In this document: positions 12,961 to 21,581 of the stretch, in pieces
Numbering within the stretch: the first letter of the stretch is position 1
Layout of the letters: every line of letters starts with the position of its first letter
From: a virus
Length of the DNA stretch: 24,083 bases
Direction: 5' to 3' (one strand)
IMG/VR virus record: IMGVR_UViG_3300046012_000895
Span: 1-24,083 of that record
Position numbers and translations under genes: made by a program
The notes under the pieces: model-generated
What the model was told of the DNA's origin: nothing
Database searches by the model: none
The model's input: only the letters and a program-made list of their open reading frames with translations

Positions 12961-13096
12961 CTTCTGTTTCTCCTTTATCTTCTCCACGGAGAATTGTCTC
13001 AATAAACTCCCTCGAATAGGTGTGAGATGCCAAAACTCTAATAGCTCTTTCTATTCGATCTAGACGTCTTTCAATTTCAGTTTTAGGCTCTGCCAT
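12944..13096 (-). CDS. Small charged protein of unknown function
   Basis: The 50-residue protein (MAEPKTEIERRLDRIERAIR...) is helical with a heptad-like charge pattern, suggesting a short coiled coil. The ATG at 13096 overlaps the previous stop as TGATG. Its 3' end overlaps the ssDNA-binding-type gene by 17 bases. It could help assemble the replication proteins; that is inferred from position only. Confidence 0.6.
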   Translation of the reverse strand: MAEPKTEIERRLDRIERAIRVLASHTYSREFIETILRGEDKGETEDATSG

Positions 13097-13356
13097 CAGT
13101 CAGGTACCTTAACCTTATCTCGATTATCACGCTGCCAGTTGATGAAATCACTGATTACCGAACCAACATCTTCATACCAGGAAAATAATTTCTCTGCTCC
13201 AATTTTCGATCCGTCACGTACCATTTTGCGATAAGATTGAATTGTCTTAACCGAGAATCTATCTTGCGCTCTGATAATAAAGATTGGTTCATCTTCCGGA
13301 ATATCTAAAAGCTGTTTAACTTTATTATATGTTTCACTATCCCGATGTACACCCAT
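13096..13356 (-). CDS. Small phage protein, function unknown
   Basis: The 86-residue protein includes ETYNKVKQLLDIPEDEPIFI and RAQDRFSVKTIQSYRKMV, a helical fold with a conserved-looking EPIFI-RAQD segment that I recall from similar phage proteins. No catalytic motif is present. The ATG at 13356 has GGAG and overlaps the preceding stop as TAATG; an in-frame start at 13392 would overlap the earlier gene and is rejected. It is encoded between the polymerase and the ssDNA-binding-type gene. Confidence 0.7.
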   Translation of the reverse strand: MGVHRDSETYNKVKQLLDIPEDEPIFIIRAQDRFSVKTIQSYRKMVRDGSKIGAEKLFSWYEDVGSVISDFINWQRDNRDKVKVPD

Positions 13357-13532
13357 TATTTCTCCTTCAGAGCACGTACTCGAGTTGCACATTCTTCACA
13401 TAGATCTAACAATGTATGTGCTCCGGTAGAATATCCAATAAAAATAGGACGTGCACCAGCGGCTAATTCAATGATGCGAAATGTTGCCACCACATCACGA
13501 TCTGGATGATTATCACATTTTATTAGTTTCAT
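13356..13532 (-). CDS. Small cysteine-containing protein
   Basis: The 58-residue protein has CDNHPDRD (6-13) and LCEECATRV (44-52). A C...H/C...CxxC pattern of this type could hold one zinc ion. The ATG at 13532 overlaps the preceding stop as ATGA and its stop overlaps the next ATG as TAATG, so it belongs to the polymerase operon. The specific role is not known. Confidence 0.65.
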   Translation of the reverse strand: MKLIKCDNHPDRDVVATFRIIELAAGARPIFIGYSTGAHTLLDLCEECATRVRALKEK

Positions 13533-13729
13533 ACTTCCTCCACATGAGATTTTAGTTTAAATCTACGAGTATCATCTTTTTTAACTACAATGGATTCCCC
13601 CAAATAGGGTGGAAGACTTGGCAACATTTTTTCATTAAATGAGTCAATATCTTCTTCATCAGTAGTTTCTAATATCTCCATACTAATTTCTTTGCCACGA
13701 GTAATTGAAAAAATTAAAAATGTGGTCAA
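13529..13729 (-). CDS. Small acidic protein after the polymerase
   Basis: The 66-residue protein is acidic in its first half (MEILETTDEEDIDSFNEKML) and basic at the end. The reading starts at TTG 13729, whose TTGA overlaps the polymerase TGA. A methionine further in (17th residue, MEIL) may be the true start. It has no known motif. Translation is likely coupled to the polymerase gene. Confidence 0.55.
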   Translation of the reverse strand: MTTFLIFSITRGKEISMEILETTDEEDIDSFNEKMLPSLPPYLGESIVVKKDDTRRFKLKSHVEEV

Positions 13730-16700
13730 TTTACAAACTCCTCAAAAGAGCCGAATTTTTCGATTGTCTTGACAGCTTCATCCTTTAATTTTTCAAAATA
13801 AGACATATTGATTTTTAGATCCGGAATAGTTTTTGCTATATCAGCATCGATCCAACGATAACCTTTGGTTCCAGTTACTGCGTAGAATCGTCCTTCTTTG
13901 ACTCGATAGAGAGTGCCCCCGTCTTCTTGTACAGGTACGAAGCGGCCAGCACGCCCAAGGTGGCGCATGTTGCTAAGATCAGGTTCTTCATCTTTATCAT
14001 ATTCCTTTCGATCAAGATACATTGTTCCCTGTGTTACATTTCTTGTCTCACAGAAATCATCAAAAGTGAGATCTTCACCAGAGAATAATGTTTTGAATAC
14101 ATAGGGATGTTGAAATTGAGCTCCTACAGCAGTCCATTGATTTCCATCACGAGCAATATACACAGCATCATTGACTAGGCAGAATTTATCAAATGTTTTC
14201 TCGTGCTCGAATTCATAACCATAACGTTCACCATGCTTGATCACAAATTTAATCGATTTGGGGGAGGCATTGGGTATTTTAACGGAGTCTGTCTTAATAT
14301 GCACCACATCATAACCCGTATCCTTTAAATCATGTTTTAGATCGATCATATATAAAGCACCACGCTTGGCAACGATATTATCTTTATTGCGAGGATCTCG
14401 AAATGGATTGGGAAAACTCGCTGAAGTTAAACCATAAATGGAGTTGATCACAATTTTCAAGGCATAAGCGAGTTCGTCTGCTCCTTCTTCATTTTCTAAA
14501 TAAGGAACCAGATGTCCATCCAGCATTTTTCTGGCTAGAGCATAATCATGACGTTTGATAGCCAGGCGGGCTTCTTTGAGATCACTGAATTTAGTTGTGT
14601 ACTTACCGAAGAGATTGAGGATCTCAATTGTGGTTGGGTGCATAGAAGCCACGTCAAGTAAAGCAACGTCTGTGTAGATACCTGGCTCGGCATAAACATA
14701 TCCACCTTCACCGGGATTCTCACCACGATAGGAGCTTTTTCCAGCGTCAAAAGTATATCCATTAAATTCCTCACTTAAATCAGTATAAACAAATTGTTTT
14801 TGAGGATTTTTATCTTTGCCGAAAATAATTTCAGCAGTATGCCTCTGAGTTGTGTCGTTGATAGTTAAGCCACTTAATTCTGCCAAAATTTGCCGGGCAA
14901 CGAAATCTTCCCAACGATTTTCTAAGACAGCTTCTGTTGCTATTACATCATTGACACAATACTCAACCACTTCAAGCCAATCTTCTTCATCCACTGGTTG
15001 ATCTAAGGGTAGATCAATTTCCATGTGATGAATACCAAGATCAATTTCAAACATCTTCAAGCTTTTTTTAATCGAGCTAATATCCCAAATATCAGCATAA
15101 GACAAGTTATATGCTTGAGCAAACATAACATTGCGATTATTCTCGATAATAATTTGCCGTGTCAATTCATGAATTTGCTCTACAGTGTAACCAAGAATCG
15201 CGGCATACAAAATATGATTGTCATAACGACGATTATAAAAACCAACTAATTTTAATTTTGTCAAAGCTTCGACTTCTGCTTGACTAGGATTGATCATCCG
15301 AACAACCGTGTTATCGCCCCGAAATTTCCAGCAAATAACAAAGAGGTTTGGATAACTCTCAATATCAAAAATAACTAATCGATCATCACTAACTTTTATG
15401 CTTTTATCTTTATCTGAACCAACTTCTGATTCAGATTGAAACTTCATATTCTGGACAATTTTCAGACAAGTGGATGCTTGATTAGTACTGTTGTTAGCAA
15501 AAGCCATCAGTCTCGACCGAAGATCAGAAACGTCATATTTCAAACCATTTTTATTAGCCTCTTCGAGAATATAAGCAATAAAATCAATCGATGGTTTAGT
15601 ACCAGGATGAATTTCTTTGCGTAAGTTGCGTTCGATTAATTCACGAAGACCTTTTTCACTGGTAATAGTCTTTCCTTTTAGCATCTTCTCCTTCTTCGGT
15701 CGAAGAGGAAGACCACTAGTCAGAATCGACACTGGTACCGAATTACAGCGAGTTAATTTTCGTCTTAATGCTGCATCACCAGGATAGGATTTTATCTCGA
15801 TTCCTTCTGAATAAACAAGTGCTAATTCAGTAGGATCTCCGGGATATTCATAATGAAGATGCACACCTTGGCCAGATTGACTGAGTTCGGCATAGGTCGG
15901 TTGCCATTTGCTAGCAGCTTCTAGATTGCGCTCCAACCCACTGGTACCATTGGTGGATTTTAGATCAAAGTCGATAACTATATGTTTTTCTGGTACCTTT
16001 ACATAATGTAATCGAGATGTGTCAATATCTAAAAGTGTAGATTTTACCTTGGACCAAGTTCGGCTCGGAGTCCCCTTCTTGTTAGCATATTGAGCATATT
16101 GTTCCGCCAGATAGTCGTCAAGAAGAGAAGTAGTTTCATCCACGACAAGAGAAAACGCAGGTAAGTCTTCGTCATTCTCTTTAGGAATCTTAAATTTCTC
16201 CGCGTTGAATCCTTCATAAAGACTACGTATTGTTTCACCATCTATTTCACCTCGATCTTTGAATTCATCAAAGTAATCACGAAGTTCTTCCCGAATTTTA
16301 TATTGCGGTAAAGGTCTGTTAATTCCGGTTTCCTCACAAAATTCTTTATACAAACCATAAGCTTGTTTTAAAGTTGTGTAATTTTGTGACTTGAAGACAT
16401 CGTAATATGCTTCGATAAAATTAAAGAAAATATCGGTCTGCAACATCATTGTCAATGGCCGATATCCATTATAATAATTTTTACCCATGCTCAAATAGAC
16501 TTTGAGACAATGAGATGCAATAGCCCCTAGTTCGAAATTTACTTGGCTAATTAAAGTATTATAACGTCTAACGGGTAATCTGACCCCAGTTGGATTGATA
16601 TCAATTAATCGACGAATGATTCCAGACTTGGCATCAGTTATCTTGACGGGTTGATTTGTACCGATAAACAAGAGGGCGTAAGCTTTTGCAGTATAACTCG

Positions 16701-17481
16701 GTTTATATTTTTCATTCATTGTCATTGATTCGTGTGAGACAATTGAATTTAACCGAGTGTTATCATCCAGTTGCGAGAGATCACCATCGTGCTGAATGGC
16801 TACAAGTGGATTTGATTTAAATGCTTCCGTTGCAAATGCAGAATCGCTACGCCCTAACGCTTTTCCATCAAATGTGGTAGTATAACCGTCAAATAATTTT
16901 TGTATAATATTTAGAATTGTTGATTTACCCGATCCAGCGGGACCATAGAGAACAAAGAATTTCTGGATATCTTTGGAATCTCCAGCAACAATAGATCCTA
17001 TGGCCCATTCAATCTTAGCCCTCTCGTCCACTGAATATAATGTTCCAATTAACTCATCCCAGGCTGAGATATCACCTTCTTCTAACGGATAGTTTAATCG
17101 TTTACTAGCATAATCCGTTTTCTTTACCGAAGAATTAGAAAATAGAATTTTGGAATCTAGCGGATGACTATTATCACTTATGTTGGCCATGTATTTTCGA
17201 AACTGTGCCCATGTGTTAGTTCCAAATGAGCGCATATATCTGACCTGATATTTTATCCCCGTTTTTTTCCTAAGTCTCTCAGCTTCTTCATCAAGATGCT
17301 TGTCAACTAATCTTTGAACATCATATTCATCGCGAGACCAAAGGCCTTTTTCTTCGTCCCAAATTGCATAAAAGGTTCGCCCCTGGACCATTAAGTCCTG
17401 AGAACGTTGGACGACGAAATCGGGATATAACTCAATTCCGCCGCCCTTCGCATCTCGAGAGCGAATCTCGTAAAAGGCCAT
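13726..17481 (-). CDS. Replication fusion: SF3 helicase, PrimPol-like primase and family B DNA polymerase
   Basis: The 1251-residue protein has three visible modules. Residues about 1-440 look like a D5_N plus SF3 helicase: Walker A GPAGSGKST (180-188), HDGDL in the Walker B position (231-235), FIGTN sensor (272-276) and RR (290-291). About 490-600 is PrimPol-like: IDFD (503-506), SQSGQGVHLHY (534-544), GIEIKSY (560-566). About 700-1251 is a family B polymerase. Its exonuclease motifs are DIE (706-708), NRRYD (750-754) and YCVND (841-845); its polymerase motifs are DVASMHP (943-949), KIVINSIYG (1009-1017) and KTDS (1063-1066). KTDS keeps the catalytic second Asp of DTDS. The predicted role is fork unwinding, priming and proofreading synthesis in one chain. 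GGAAGGAGG precedes the ATG. The primase lies behind the helicase, the reverse of common primase-helicases. Confidence 0.85.
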   Translation of the reverse strand: MAFYEIRSRDAKGGGIELYPDFVVQRSQDLMVQGRTFYAIWDEEKGLWSRDEYDVQRLVDKHLDEEAERLRKKTGIKYQVRYMRSFGTNTWAQFRKYMANISDNSHPLDSKILFSNSSVKKTDYASKRLNYPLEEGDISAWDELIGTLYSVDERAKIEWAIGSIVAGDSKDIQKFFVLYGPAGSGKSTILNIIQKLFDGYTTTFDGKALGRSDSAFATEAFKSNPLVAIQHDGDLSQLDDNTRLNSIVSHESMTMNEKYKPSYTAKAYALLFIGTNQPVKITDAKSGIIRRLIDINPTGVRLPVRRYNTLISQVNFELGAIASHCLKVYLSMGKNYYNGYRPLTMMLQTDIFFNFIEAYYDVFKSQNYTTLKQAYGLYKEFCEETGINRPLPQYKIREELRDYFDEFKDRGEIDGETIRSLYEGFNAEKFKIPKENDEDLPAFSLVVDETTSLLDDYLAEQYAQYANKKGTPSRTWSKVKSTLLDIDTSRLHYVKVPEKHIVIDFDLKSTNGTSGLERNLEAASKWQPTYAELSQSGQGVHLHYEYPGDPTELALVYSEGIEIKSYPGDAALRRKLTRCNSVPVSILTSGLPLRPKKEKMLKGKTITSEKGLRELIERNLRKEIHPGTKPSIDFIAYILEEANKNGLKYDVSDLRSRLMAFANNSTNQASTCLKIVQNMKFQSESEVGSDKDKSIKVSDDRLVIFDIESYPNLFVICWKFRGDNTVVRMINPSQAEVEALTKLKLVGFYNRRYDNHILYAAILGYTVEQIHELTRQIIIENNRNVMFAQAYNLSYADIWDISSIKKSLKMFEIDLGIHHMEIDLPLDQPVDEEDWLEVVEYCVNDVIATEAVLENRWEDFVARQILAELSGLTINDTTQRHTAEIIFGKDKNPQKQFVYTDLSEEFNGYTFDAGKSSYRGENPGEGGYVYAEPGIYTDVALLDVASMHPTTIEILNLFGKYTTKFSDLKEARLAIKRHDYALARKMLDGHLVPYLENEEGADELAYALKIVINSIYGLTSASFPNPFRDPRNKDNIVAKRGALYMIDLKHDLKDTGYDVVHIKTDSVKIPNASPKSIKFVIKHGERYGYEFEHEKTFDKFCLVNDAVYIARDGNQWTAVGAQFQHPYVFKTLFSGEDLTFDDFCETRNVTQGTMYLDRKEYDKDEEPDLSNMRHLGRAGRFVPVQEDGGTLYRVKEGRFYAVTGTKGYRWIDADIAKTIPDLKINMSYFEKLKDEAVKTIEKFGSFEEFVN

Positions 17482-17512
17482 CTAGCCAGTGACCTCCTTC
17501 CTCGCAATTTAG

Positions 17513-18058
17513 CTAGGAGGTTTCGTTTTGAATTATTTCGTTGACATAGGCATTTAACTGATACCATATTTCAACTTTAGTTTGATCTTCCTCGGGAAAA
17601 AGTAGTGGGAAGAAACCGCCTTTACCATTTCGTTCATAGGTCCGCCAAATTAAGGTTTGGACAATTTCATTAACTCCAGCTAACTTTTCTCTATCTAAAG
17701 GATCATAGAAATGATTTAAGCCAAGATTATCAATTAGTCGCCAAGCCCAGCCCGGAGCTTCTCCCCCCGCAACAAAAGAAAGAATTCGACTAACAGCTAT
17801 TATAATTTCTAGAATAGAAACATATTCCTTGAATTCTAATTCCGGAAAATCATTTGGAAGATCAACCGCATATCTGAATTCAGTTCTTAAATCTATTCCA
17901 TCTTGGATGCGATTGTCATCACCAGGAATCATCCAAACAAATTCAATGGCATGTAAATGTTCAAGTAATTGATTGAATGTTTTTTTAAAATTTCTGGGAA
18001 ATTCAATCTGAGAAACTAACCATTTAAAATAGGGTTCATCCTGGTTCACTGGAATCAA
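17513..18058 (-). CDS. Conserved phage protein, function unknown
   Basis: The 181-residue protein has recognisable conserved stretches (IEFVWMIPGDDNRIQDGIDLR, LIWRTYERNGKGGFFPL and TKVEIWYQLNAYVNE), which I recall from unknown proteins near the polymerase in many phages. No enzyme signature is seen. The start is unclear: TTG at 18058 is the longest, and GTG at 18049 is the alternative; both overlap the preceding gene. It ends 31 bases before the polymerase start. Confidence 0.72.
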   Translation of the reverse strand: MIPVNQDEPYFKWLVSQIEFPRNFKKTFNQLLEHLHAIEFVWMIPGDDNRIQDGIDLRTEFRYAVDLPNDFPELEFKEYVSILEIIIAVSRILSFVAGGEAPGWAWRLIDNLGLNHFYDPLDREKLAGVNEIVQTLIWRTYERNGKGGFFPLLFPEEDQTKVEIWYQLNAYVNEIIQNETS

Positions 18059-18779
18059 AACCTAACACTTCTTCATCCCAACTTTTTGGAATCTGTTCAA
18101 TCACAATATCAAGTTCTAATTCGGGATTTCGCACATATACCAATTCATCACTGTATGGTCGAGAGCGAAGTTGATCAAGAAGTTTTTCACCAACCAGGTC
18201 TTCTCTATTAGTGAGAATATTTTGTTTATCTGCTTCATCAACTAAAGTATCATCTCCAGTAAAATATAGATATGATACTCTCGAATAGCCGCTCTTATTT
18301 AAATGAAAGTCATTCTGATTAATAAGTATGACATGATCATCAGCAGTTAACGTTTCACGACGAGTTGATACCGATGAAGGCTTGGGTGGATTAACTGGAA
18401 CCGAGGGACGAATGGATCTAACATTAGGTTCTGCTGCTGGATCCTCAAGACGTGAATAATCTAATCCTGTTTCTTTTTCGGGAGTATATCCTCTTTCTCG
18501 AACAATTTCTTCAACAGATTCCTTATCCTGAGCTTCTGCAGCCAGGATTTTTTTCTGATAATGTTCACGAATTGCGGAAATTTCTTGCTCAGCTTCCTCA
18601 AAAATCTCAACTCGAAGCTTCTTTTTACTATAATGATAACCGATATAAAAGCCAATTGTGACACCAATTCCCAGACCAATTAAACCAGAACCAATTACTT
18701 TGTTATCAAGTTTTCGAGTTATAGTTGCAGCCTGCTCGAGCTCTTCAGCTACTGTTTCAGTCAATGCCCCAGTTGCCAT
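18036..18779 (-). CDS. Membrane-anchored phage protein with coiled tail
   Basis: The 247-residue protein has one glycine-rich membrane segment at about 28-50 (GSGLIGLGIGVTIGFYIGYHY), then a lysine/glutamate-rich coiled region (about 54-95). A soluble C-terminal domain follows (TADDHVILINQNDFHLN, SYLYFTGDDTL). It is similar in plan to other membrane proteins in this segment. GGAGAGG is well spaced before the ATG at 18779, and the start overlaps the preceding gene by 19 bases. It may be part of a membrane-associated replication or assembly platform, which is an inference. Confidence 0.7.
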   Translation of the reverse strand: MATGALTETVAEELEQAATITRKLDNKVIGSGLIGLGIGVTIGFYIGYHYSKKKLRVEIFEEAEQEISAIREHYQKKILAAEAQDKESVEEIVRERGYTPEKETGLDYSRLEDPAAEPNVRSIRPSVPVNPPKPSSVSTRRETLTADDHVILINQNDFHLNKSGYSRVSYLYFTGDDTLVDEADKQNILTNREDLVGEKLLDQLRSRPYSDELVYVRNPELELDIVIEQIPKSWDEEVLGFDSSEPG

Positions 18780-19675
18780 GACAAATCCTCTCCAATTTGC
18801 TCAATTTTATCATAAATAAGACCGTCTACATTAAAATCACATAAAACGGCACCATCACGGCCATTAACAAAATCGCGAGAATTTTCACTCTGACCTTCAA
18901 AAACACCAAAGCTAATATAATTATCAGTTGAACTATCGTGAGATAAGATCCAACCAACAACTGAACCAGCCTTGGATCTAGGCATTCCCAAGCGATCATA
19001 TACTTCATTCAAAAATACATGTCCTCGAGCCTTCAGCAAATCGTTAGCATAATTTTGCTGACACTTAAGGAAAAACAAATTTACTTCGGGATCTTTACTC
19101 CAAGAAGGACTGAATGGATCGAAGAATCTAGCATAACCAGATGCTTCACCAGTTATTCGTGTAATTTCCTTCTTTTTCTTTCCTTCACCAACAGTTACTT
19201 GTTCAGAATCAAAACGAAAATCTCGATCCTGCTCTTCACCATATTTTTCAATCACTCGTCCGCGATATCTTGTGAAGGCTTCATCAAGAGTCGTATACGC
19301 TGCAGTAATTGCTGCATTTCTCTGAGTAAGAATTCGATGCGAACTAGTAAGAGCAGCAATCCCAATGCCAGTAACAATAACAGCAGGGAAATATAAACGT
19401 CCAATTGCTACTCCAGTCTGAAAACGAACAAGAGATAGATCATGTTGACGATCTTTTTCAGTATAATTACCATCTTCAAAATTATGAACTTTATTCATTT
19501 TTATTGTGGCTTCATCTAGAACAGAATCCATTTTTAAAGTTGCGCGACAAGCTAAAACTGTACCACTCACTACGCTCACAACGCCAACTCCAAAAAGAAT
19601 ATTTGGAGAAGACTTCTGAAGAAGTAACGCTTTGCGGCCCAGCTTAGTGGTAATTACTGCTGGAACTAGATTCAT
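18761..19675 (-). CDS. Two-span phage membrane protein (DUF6353-like), paralog of 21620-22417
   Basis: The 304-residue protein has hydrophobic segments at about 26-43 and 95-111, each followed by basic or charged stretches. Shared with the 21620-22417 protein are an early SS/SP..IL.G.GVV...RA..K.....VLD.A block and a later A...Y...V.E..GE.QD block (for example RVIEKYGEEQD here). I recall this pattern from DUF6353-type phage proteins of unknown function. It presumably sits in the host membrane. GGGAG precedes the ATG. No enzymatic residues are visible. Confidence 0.7.
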   Translation of the reverse strand: MNLVPAVITTKLGRKALLLQKSSPNILFGVGVVSVVSGTVLACRATLKMDSVLDEATIKMNKVHNFEDGNYTEKDRQHDLSLVRFQTGVAIGRLYFPAVIVTGIGIAALTSSHRILTQRNAAITAAYTTLDEAFTRYRGRVIEKYGEEQDRDFRFDSEQVTVGEGKKKKEITRITGEASGYARFFDPFSPSWSKDPEVNLFFLKCQQNYANDLLKARGHVFLNEVYDRLGMPRSKAGSVVGWILSHDSSTDNYISFGVFEGQSENSRDFVNGRDGAVLCDFNVDGLIYDKIEQIGEDLSWQLGH

Positions 19676-19703
19676 TATAACTCCCTTTTTTGGAAAATGT
19701 CAG

Positions 19704-19877
19704 CTATTTGAACTGTAAAACCTTGAATTGAATATTTGCTGCATCTTCCTTTAAATTTTGAATCTTTTTTATATGGGTTTTATTACTAGAAGTATTTGGT
19801 AATAAATTGAGATAAAAATCACACATTTCTTCAACACGTCGTGCAAAATCTTTAATATCAATTTGTTCCACCCACAT
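19704..19877 (-). CDS. Small helical protein, function unknown
   Basis: The 57-residue protein (MWVEQIDIKDFARRVEEMCD...) is charged and helical. Its ATG at 19877 overlaps the previous ORF stop as TGATG, the usual coupling here. It precedes the DUF6353-like gene by about 28 bases. No family is recognised. Confidence 0.6.
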   Translation of the reverse strand: MWVEQIDIKDFARRVEEMCDFYLNLLPNTSSNKTHIKKIQNLKEDAANIQFKVLQFK

Positions 19878-20008
19878 CAATATTCTTCTTTATTTTCTGG
19901 ATTCTCCAATACACCTTTAGTATGTTCCATAGCAGCCTTATAAATTTCAGATACAGTTTCATTTTTAGTTGAAAGGCGTGGGATCCGGGAGATCCAACAT
20001 GTAACCAT
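19877..20008 (-). CDS. Possible small protein, start and frame uncertain
   Basis: The C-terminal part (TKNETVSEIYKAAMEHTKGV) reads like coding sequence and ends in a TGATG overlap with the next gene. No convincing start codon exists after the end of the preceding gene, which overlaps the first 44 bases. The ATG at 20008 gives 43 residues, while an internal ATG gives only 17. The other frame (ending at 19858) is lysine/isoleucine-rich noise. A frameshift in the sequence is also possible. Confidence 0.4.
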   Translation of the reverse strand: MVTCWISRIPRLSTKNETVSEIYKAAMEHTKGVLENPENKEEY

Positions 20009-20597
20009 CGCGGACTCGAGAAACCCCAGCTCCCCGAAGATCGCTCCAACCCCACTTATGATCGGTATGATTAGAGGGAAGACCAACCAACTCGTAGAGG
20101 TCTGCAACTGTTGCTGATTCATAACGACTCACCAGGTCAAATAATCGGTCGATTACTTCTTCGGCATCTGGACGTGATTCTAATACAATCTCGTCAAAAT
20201 CATGTCGAGCTCGAGCCATTCGACTCATTGCTCTTTGTGGACCAGCCATTCTATTTCCACCCATAGCATAACGATTATAGCTAACATACCCAGTTGGTCC
20301 AGATTGTGGAGGTGTTGATCCTCGTCGACGAGAATTGCCAAAAATTAATTTTTCAATTCCTCCTGATCCAGCTTCCCAAAGCATATCTCGCAATGTTGGA
20401 AGCAAAATATCAAAGGCAACATATCTTACGGACGATTTTAGATCACCAGCAATAAATGTATCTCTCAATTGCTTTCGAAGAGACCTTTTCTTTCTAATTG
20501 CTTCTCCGGAAGTAACTTTTTCAATATTTTTACCTTCAAGATCACCGCTTAGTTTTTTACTTGCTTCACTATTCGGCGGAAAATTTGTAGAATCCAT
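19965..20597 (-). CDS. Conserved phage protein with DUF-type C-terminal domain
   Basis: The 210-residue protein has a charged N-terminus (KKRSLRKQLRDTFIAGDLKS), a glycine/arginine-rich middle (RYAMGGNRMAGPQRAMSRMA) and a conserved-looking C-terminus (AEEVIDRLFDLVSRYE, HTDHKWGWSDLRGAGVSRVR). I recall the last part from many phage proteins of unknown role, some next to membrane proteins. AGGA lies 6 bases before the ATG at 20597, shortly after a terminator. Function is unknown. Confidence 0.72.
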   Translation of the reverse strand: MDSTNFPPNSEASKKLSGDLEGKNIEKVTSGEAIRKKRSLRKQLRDTFIAGDLKSSVRYVAFDILLPTLRDMLWEAGSGGIEKLIFGNSRRRGSTPPQSGPTGYVSYNRYAMGGNRMAGPQRAMSRMARARHDFDEIVLESRPDAEEVIDRLFDLVSRYESATVADLYELVGLPSNHTDHKWGWSDLRGAGVSRVRDGYMLDLPDPTPFN

Positions 20598-20616
20598 TTA
20601 TATCCTAACTTTTGAC

Positions 20617-20650
20617 AAAAAGAGAGTACCAGTAGTTGGCACTCTCCTTT
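20617..20650 (-). terminator. Intrinsic terminator after the small membrane protein gene
   Basis: On the minus strand GAGAGTGCC (20646-20638) pairs with GGTACTCTC (20630-20622) around a 7-base loop. AAAG stands before the stem and TTTTT follows. It separates the gene at 20657-20920 from the 20597 gene, which then needs its own promoter or read-through. Confidence 0.8.
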
Positions 20651-20656
20651 ATTTAC

Positions 20657-20920
20657 TTATGTAGTAGGAACTTTCTGCTCATCTTCCTGATTCTTCTCTT
20701 GCCTATGCCAATCAACAAGCTCATCGATCGTTCTATTGACATGATTTGAAGCTTGCTCGACAATCATTGATCCCAGCACAAGACCACCGGCATTAACCAA
20801 AAATCTCTGAGATCCAGTTAAAACAGTGGTATTATTCTTGACAATGTCACCAACAACTTTTGACACACCAAGAGCTGATACAACATTGGCCGCTAACTTG
20901 GCGGAAGTAAGTGAAAGCAT
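20657..20920 (-). CDS. Small phage membrane protein
   Basis: The 87-residue protein (MLSLTSAKLAANVVSALGVS...) has an amphipathic N-terminal helix, a hydrophobic segment near 41-56 and a charged, glutamine/glutamate-rich tail (WHRQEKNQEDEQKV). Similar short phage proteins are familiar, function unknown. AAGGAG precedes the ATG, and the promoter at 20951-20977 starts transcription about 25 bases earlier. A terminator follows, so it is a monocistronic unit. Confidence 0.72.
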   Translation of the reverse strand: MLSLTSAKLAANVVSALGVSKVVGDIVKNNTTVLTGSQRFLVNAGGLVLGSMIVEQASNHVNRTIDELVDWHRQEKNQEDEQKVPTT

Positions 20921-20950
20921 TTCAACTCCTTAAAAAAATATAATGGGTCT

Positions 20951-20977
20951 CTATTATAATAGATGTTTATATTGCGG
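20951..20977 (-). promoter_or_regulatory. CGCA-N14-TATAAT promoter (copy at 20.95 kb)
   Basis: CGCA (20976-20973), 14 bases, TATAAT (20958-20953), then AGA. The CGCA lies within the last codons of the 20967-21434 gene (the GCA ATA TAA region), and the box drives the small membrane protein gene starting at 20920. Confidence 0.75.
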
Positions 20978-21434
20978 TTGAATCTTTTTCAACTTCTTCA
21001 TTATTGGGGATATCCGGAGCAGGTACTAACTTTGGATTTGTTTCCTGTTCAGCAATTTTTGCTGCTTCTTCGACCATTCCCGCCGGAACAATACCATTGA
21101 TAAAGTCCGCAGCACTATCAGCGTCTGTAACTAAGTCCATAAAAATGGTGGAATAAGCTTCTGAAGATTCGAACTCTTCGCGAATCTGCTGATTCTTAAT
21201 AAATCTACGTCCATCGTCCGAACGCTTTCCATAAGATCTAAGAAGAATATCCTTAAATGTCGTTATAATCTCTTTACCATCGTTAGAAGCAACAATCTTT
21301 TTTAGATGATCAGCCATACCGCCATCTACACTAAGTTCCATTTCAGTTAATTCAGCTTTGGAAAGATTGAAGTAACAATCTTCCTCCACCTCCTCACCAT
21401 TAAAATCTGTATATTTAATTGTTTTCTTTAGCAC
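20967..21434 (-). CDS. Conserved phage protein, possible tail assembly chaperone
   Basis: The 155-residue protein contains the stretch KKTIKYTDFNGEEVEEDCYF, then FNLSKAELTEMELSVDGG, YGKRSDDGRRFIKN and a soluble helical remainder. From memory, many phages have proteins of this form, sometimes annotated as tail assembly chaperone, but I am not sure of that role. The start is GTG (21434), with GAGAGG upstream, overlapping the end of the previous small membrane protein. The acidic C-terminus (NNEEVEKDSTAI) is disordered-looking. Confidence 0.7.
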   Translation of the reverse strand: MLKKTIKYTDFNGEEVEEDCYFNLSKAELTEMELSVDGGMADHLKKIVASNDGKEIITTFKDILLRSYGKRSDDGRRFIKNQQIREEFESSEAYSTIFMDLVTDADSAADFINGIVPAGMVEEAAKIAEQETNPKLVPAPDIPNNEEVEKDSTAI

Positions 21435-21573
21435 TTTTTTCCTCTCTAAAACCTACAAATAAACAAGTTAAGCCAAGAGCAATAATACTGAACAATTGAA
21501 AAACATGGCCAAAACTTCCATAAGCACCAGCACAAGCAATTGTTATAAGTACTAGACCCAATAATGGGTTCAT
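21415..21573 (-). CDS. Small membrane protein
   Basis: The 52-residue protein consists of hydrophobic segments (LLGLVLITIACAGAYGSFG and LFSIIALGLTCLFVGF) with a charged end (REEKSAKENN), a two-span arrangement. AGGAG precedes the ATG at 21573. Its 3' end overlaps the GTG start of the next gene. Function is unknown. Confidence 0.65.
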   Translation of the reverse strand: MNPLLGLVLITIACAGAYGSFGHVFQLFSIIALGLTCLFVGFREEKSAKENN

Positions 21574-21581
21574 TGATTCTC

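Noticed and set aside
13726-17481. Inactive polymerase because motif C reads KTDS instead of DTDS
   Set aside because: The second Asp of the motif is the catalytic metal ligand and is kept; KTDS is, from memory, usual in related phage polymerases.
19019-19396. Plus-strand ORF of 125 codons
   Set aside because: It lies antisense inside the two-span membrane protein, is rich in S, F, I and C as expected of a complementary frame, and has no start signals.
19858-19957. Second small ORF in the other frame after the 19965-20597 gene
   Set aside because: K/I/L/W-rich composition typical of a shifted AT-rich frame, and it overlaps a coupled gene start.
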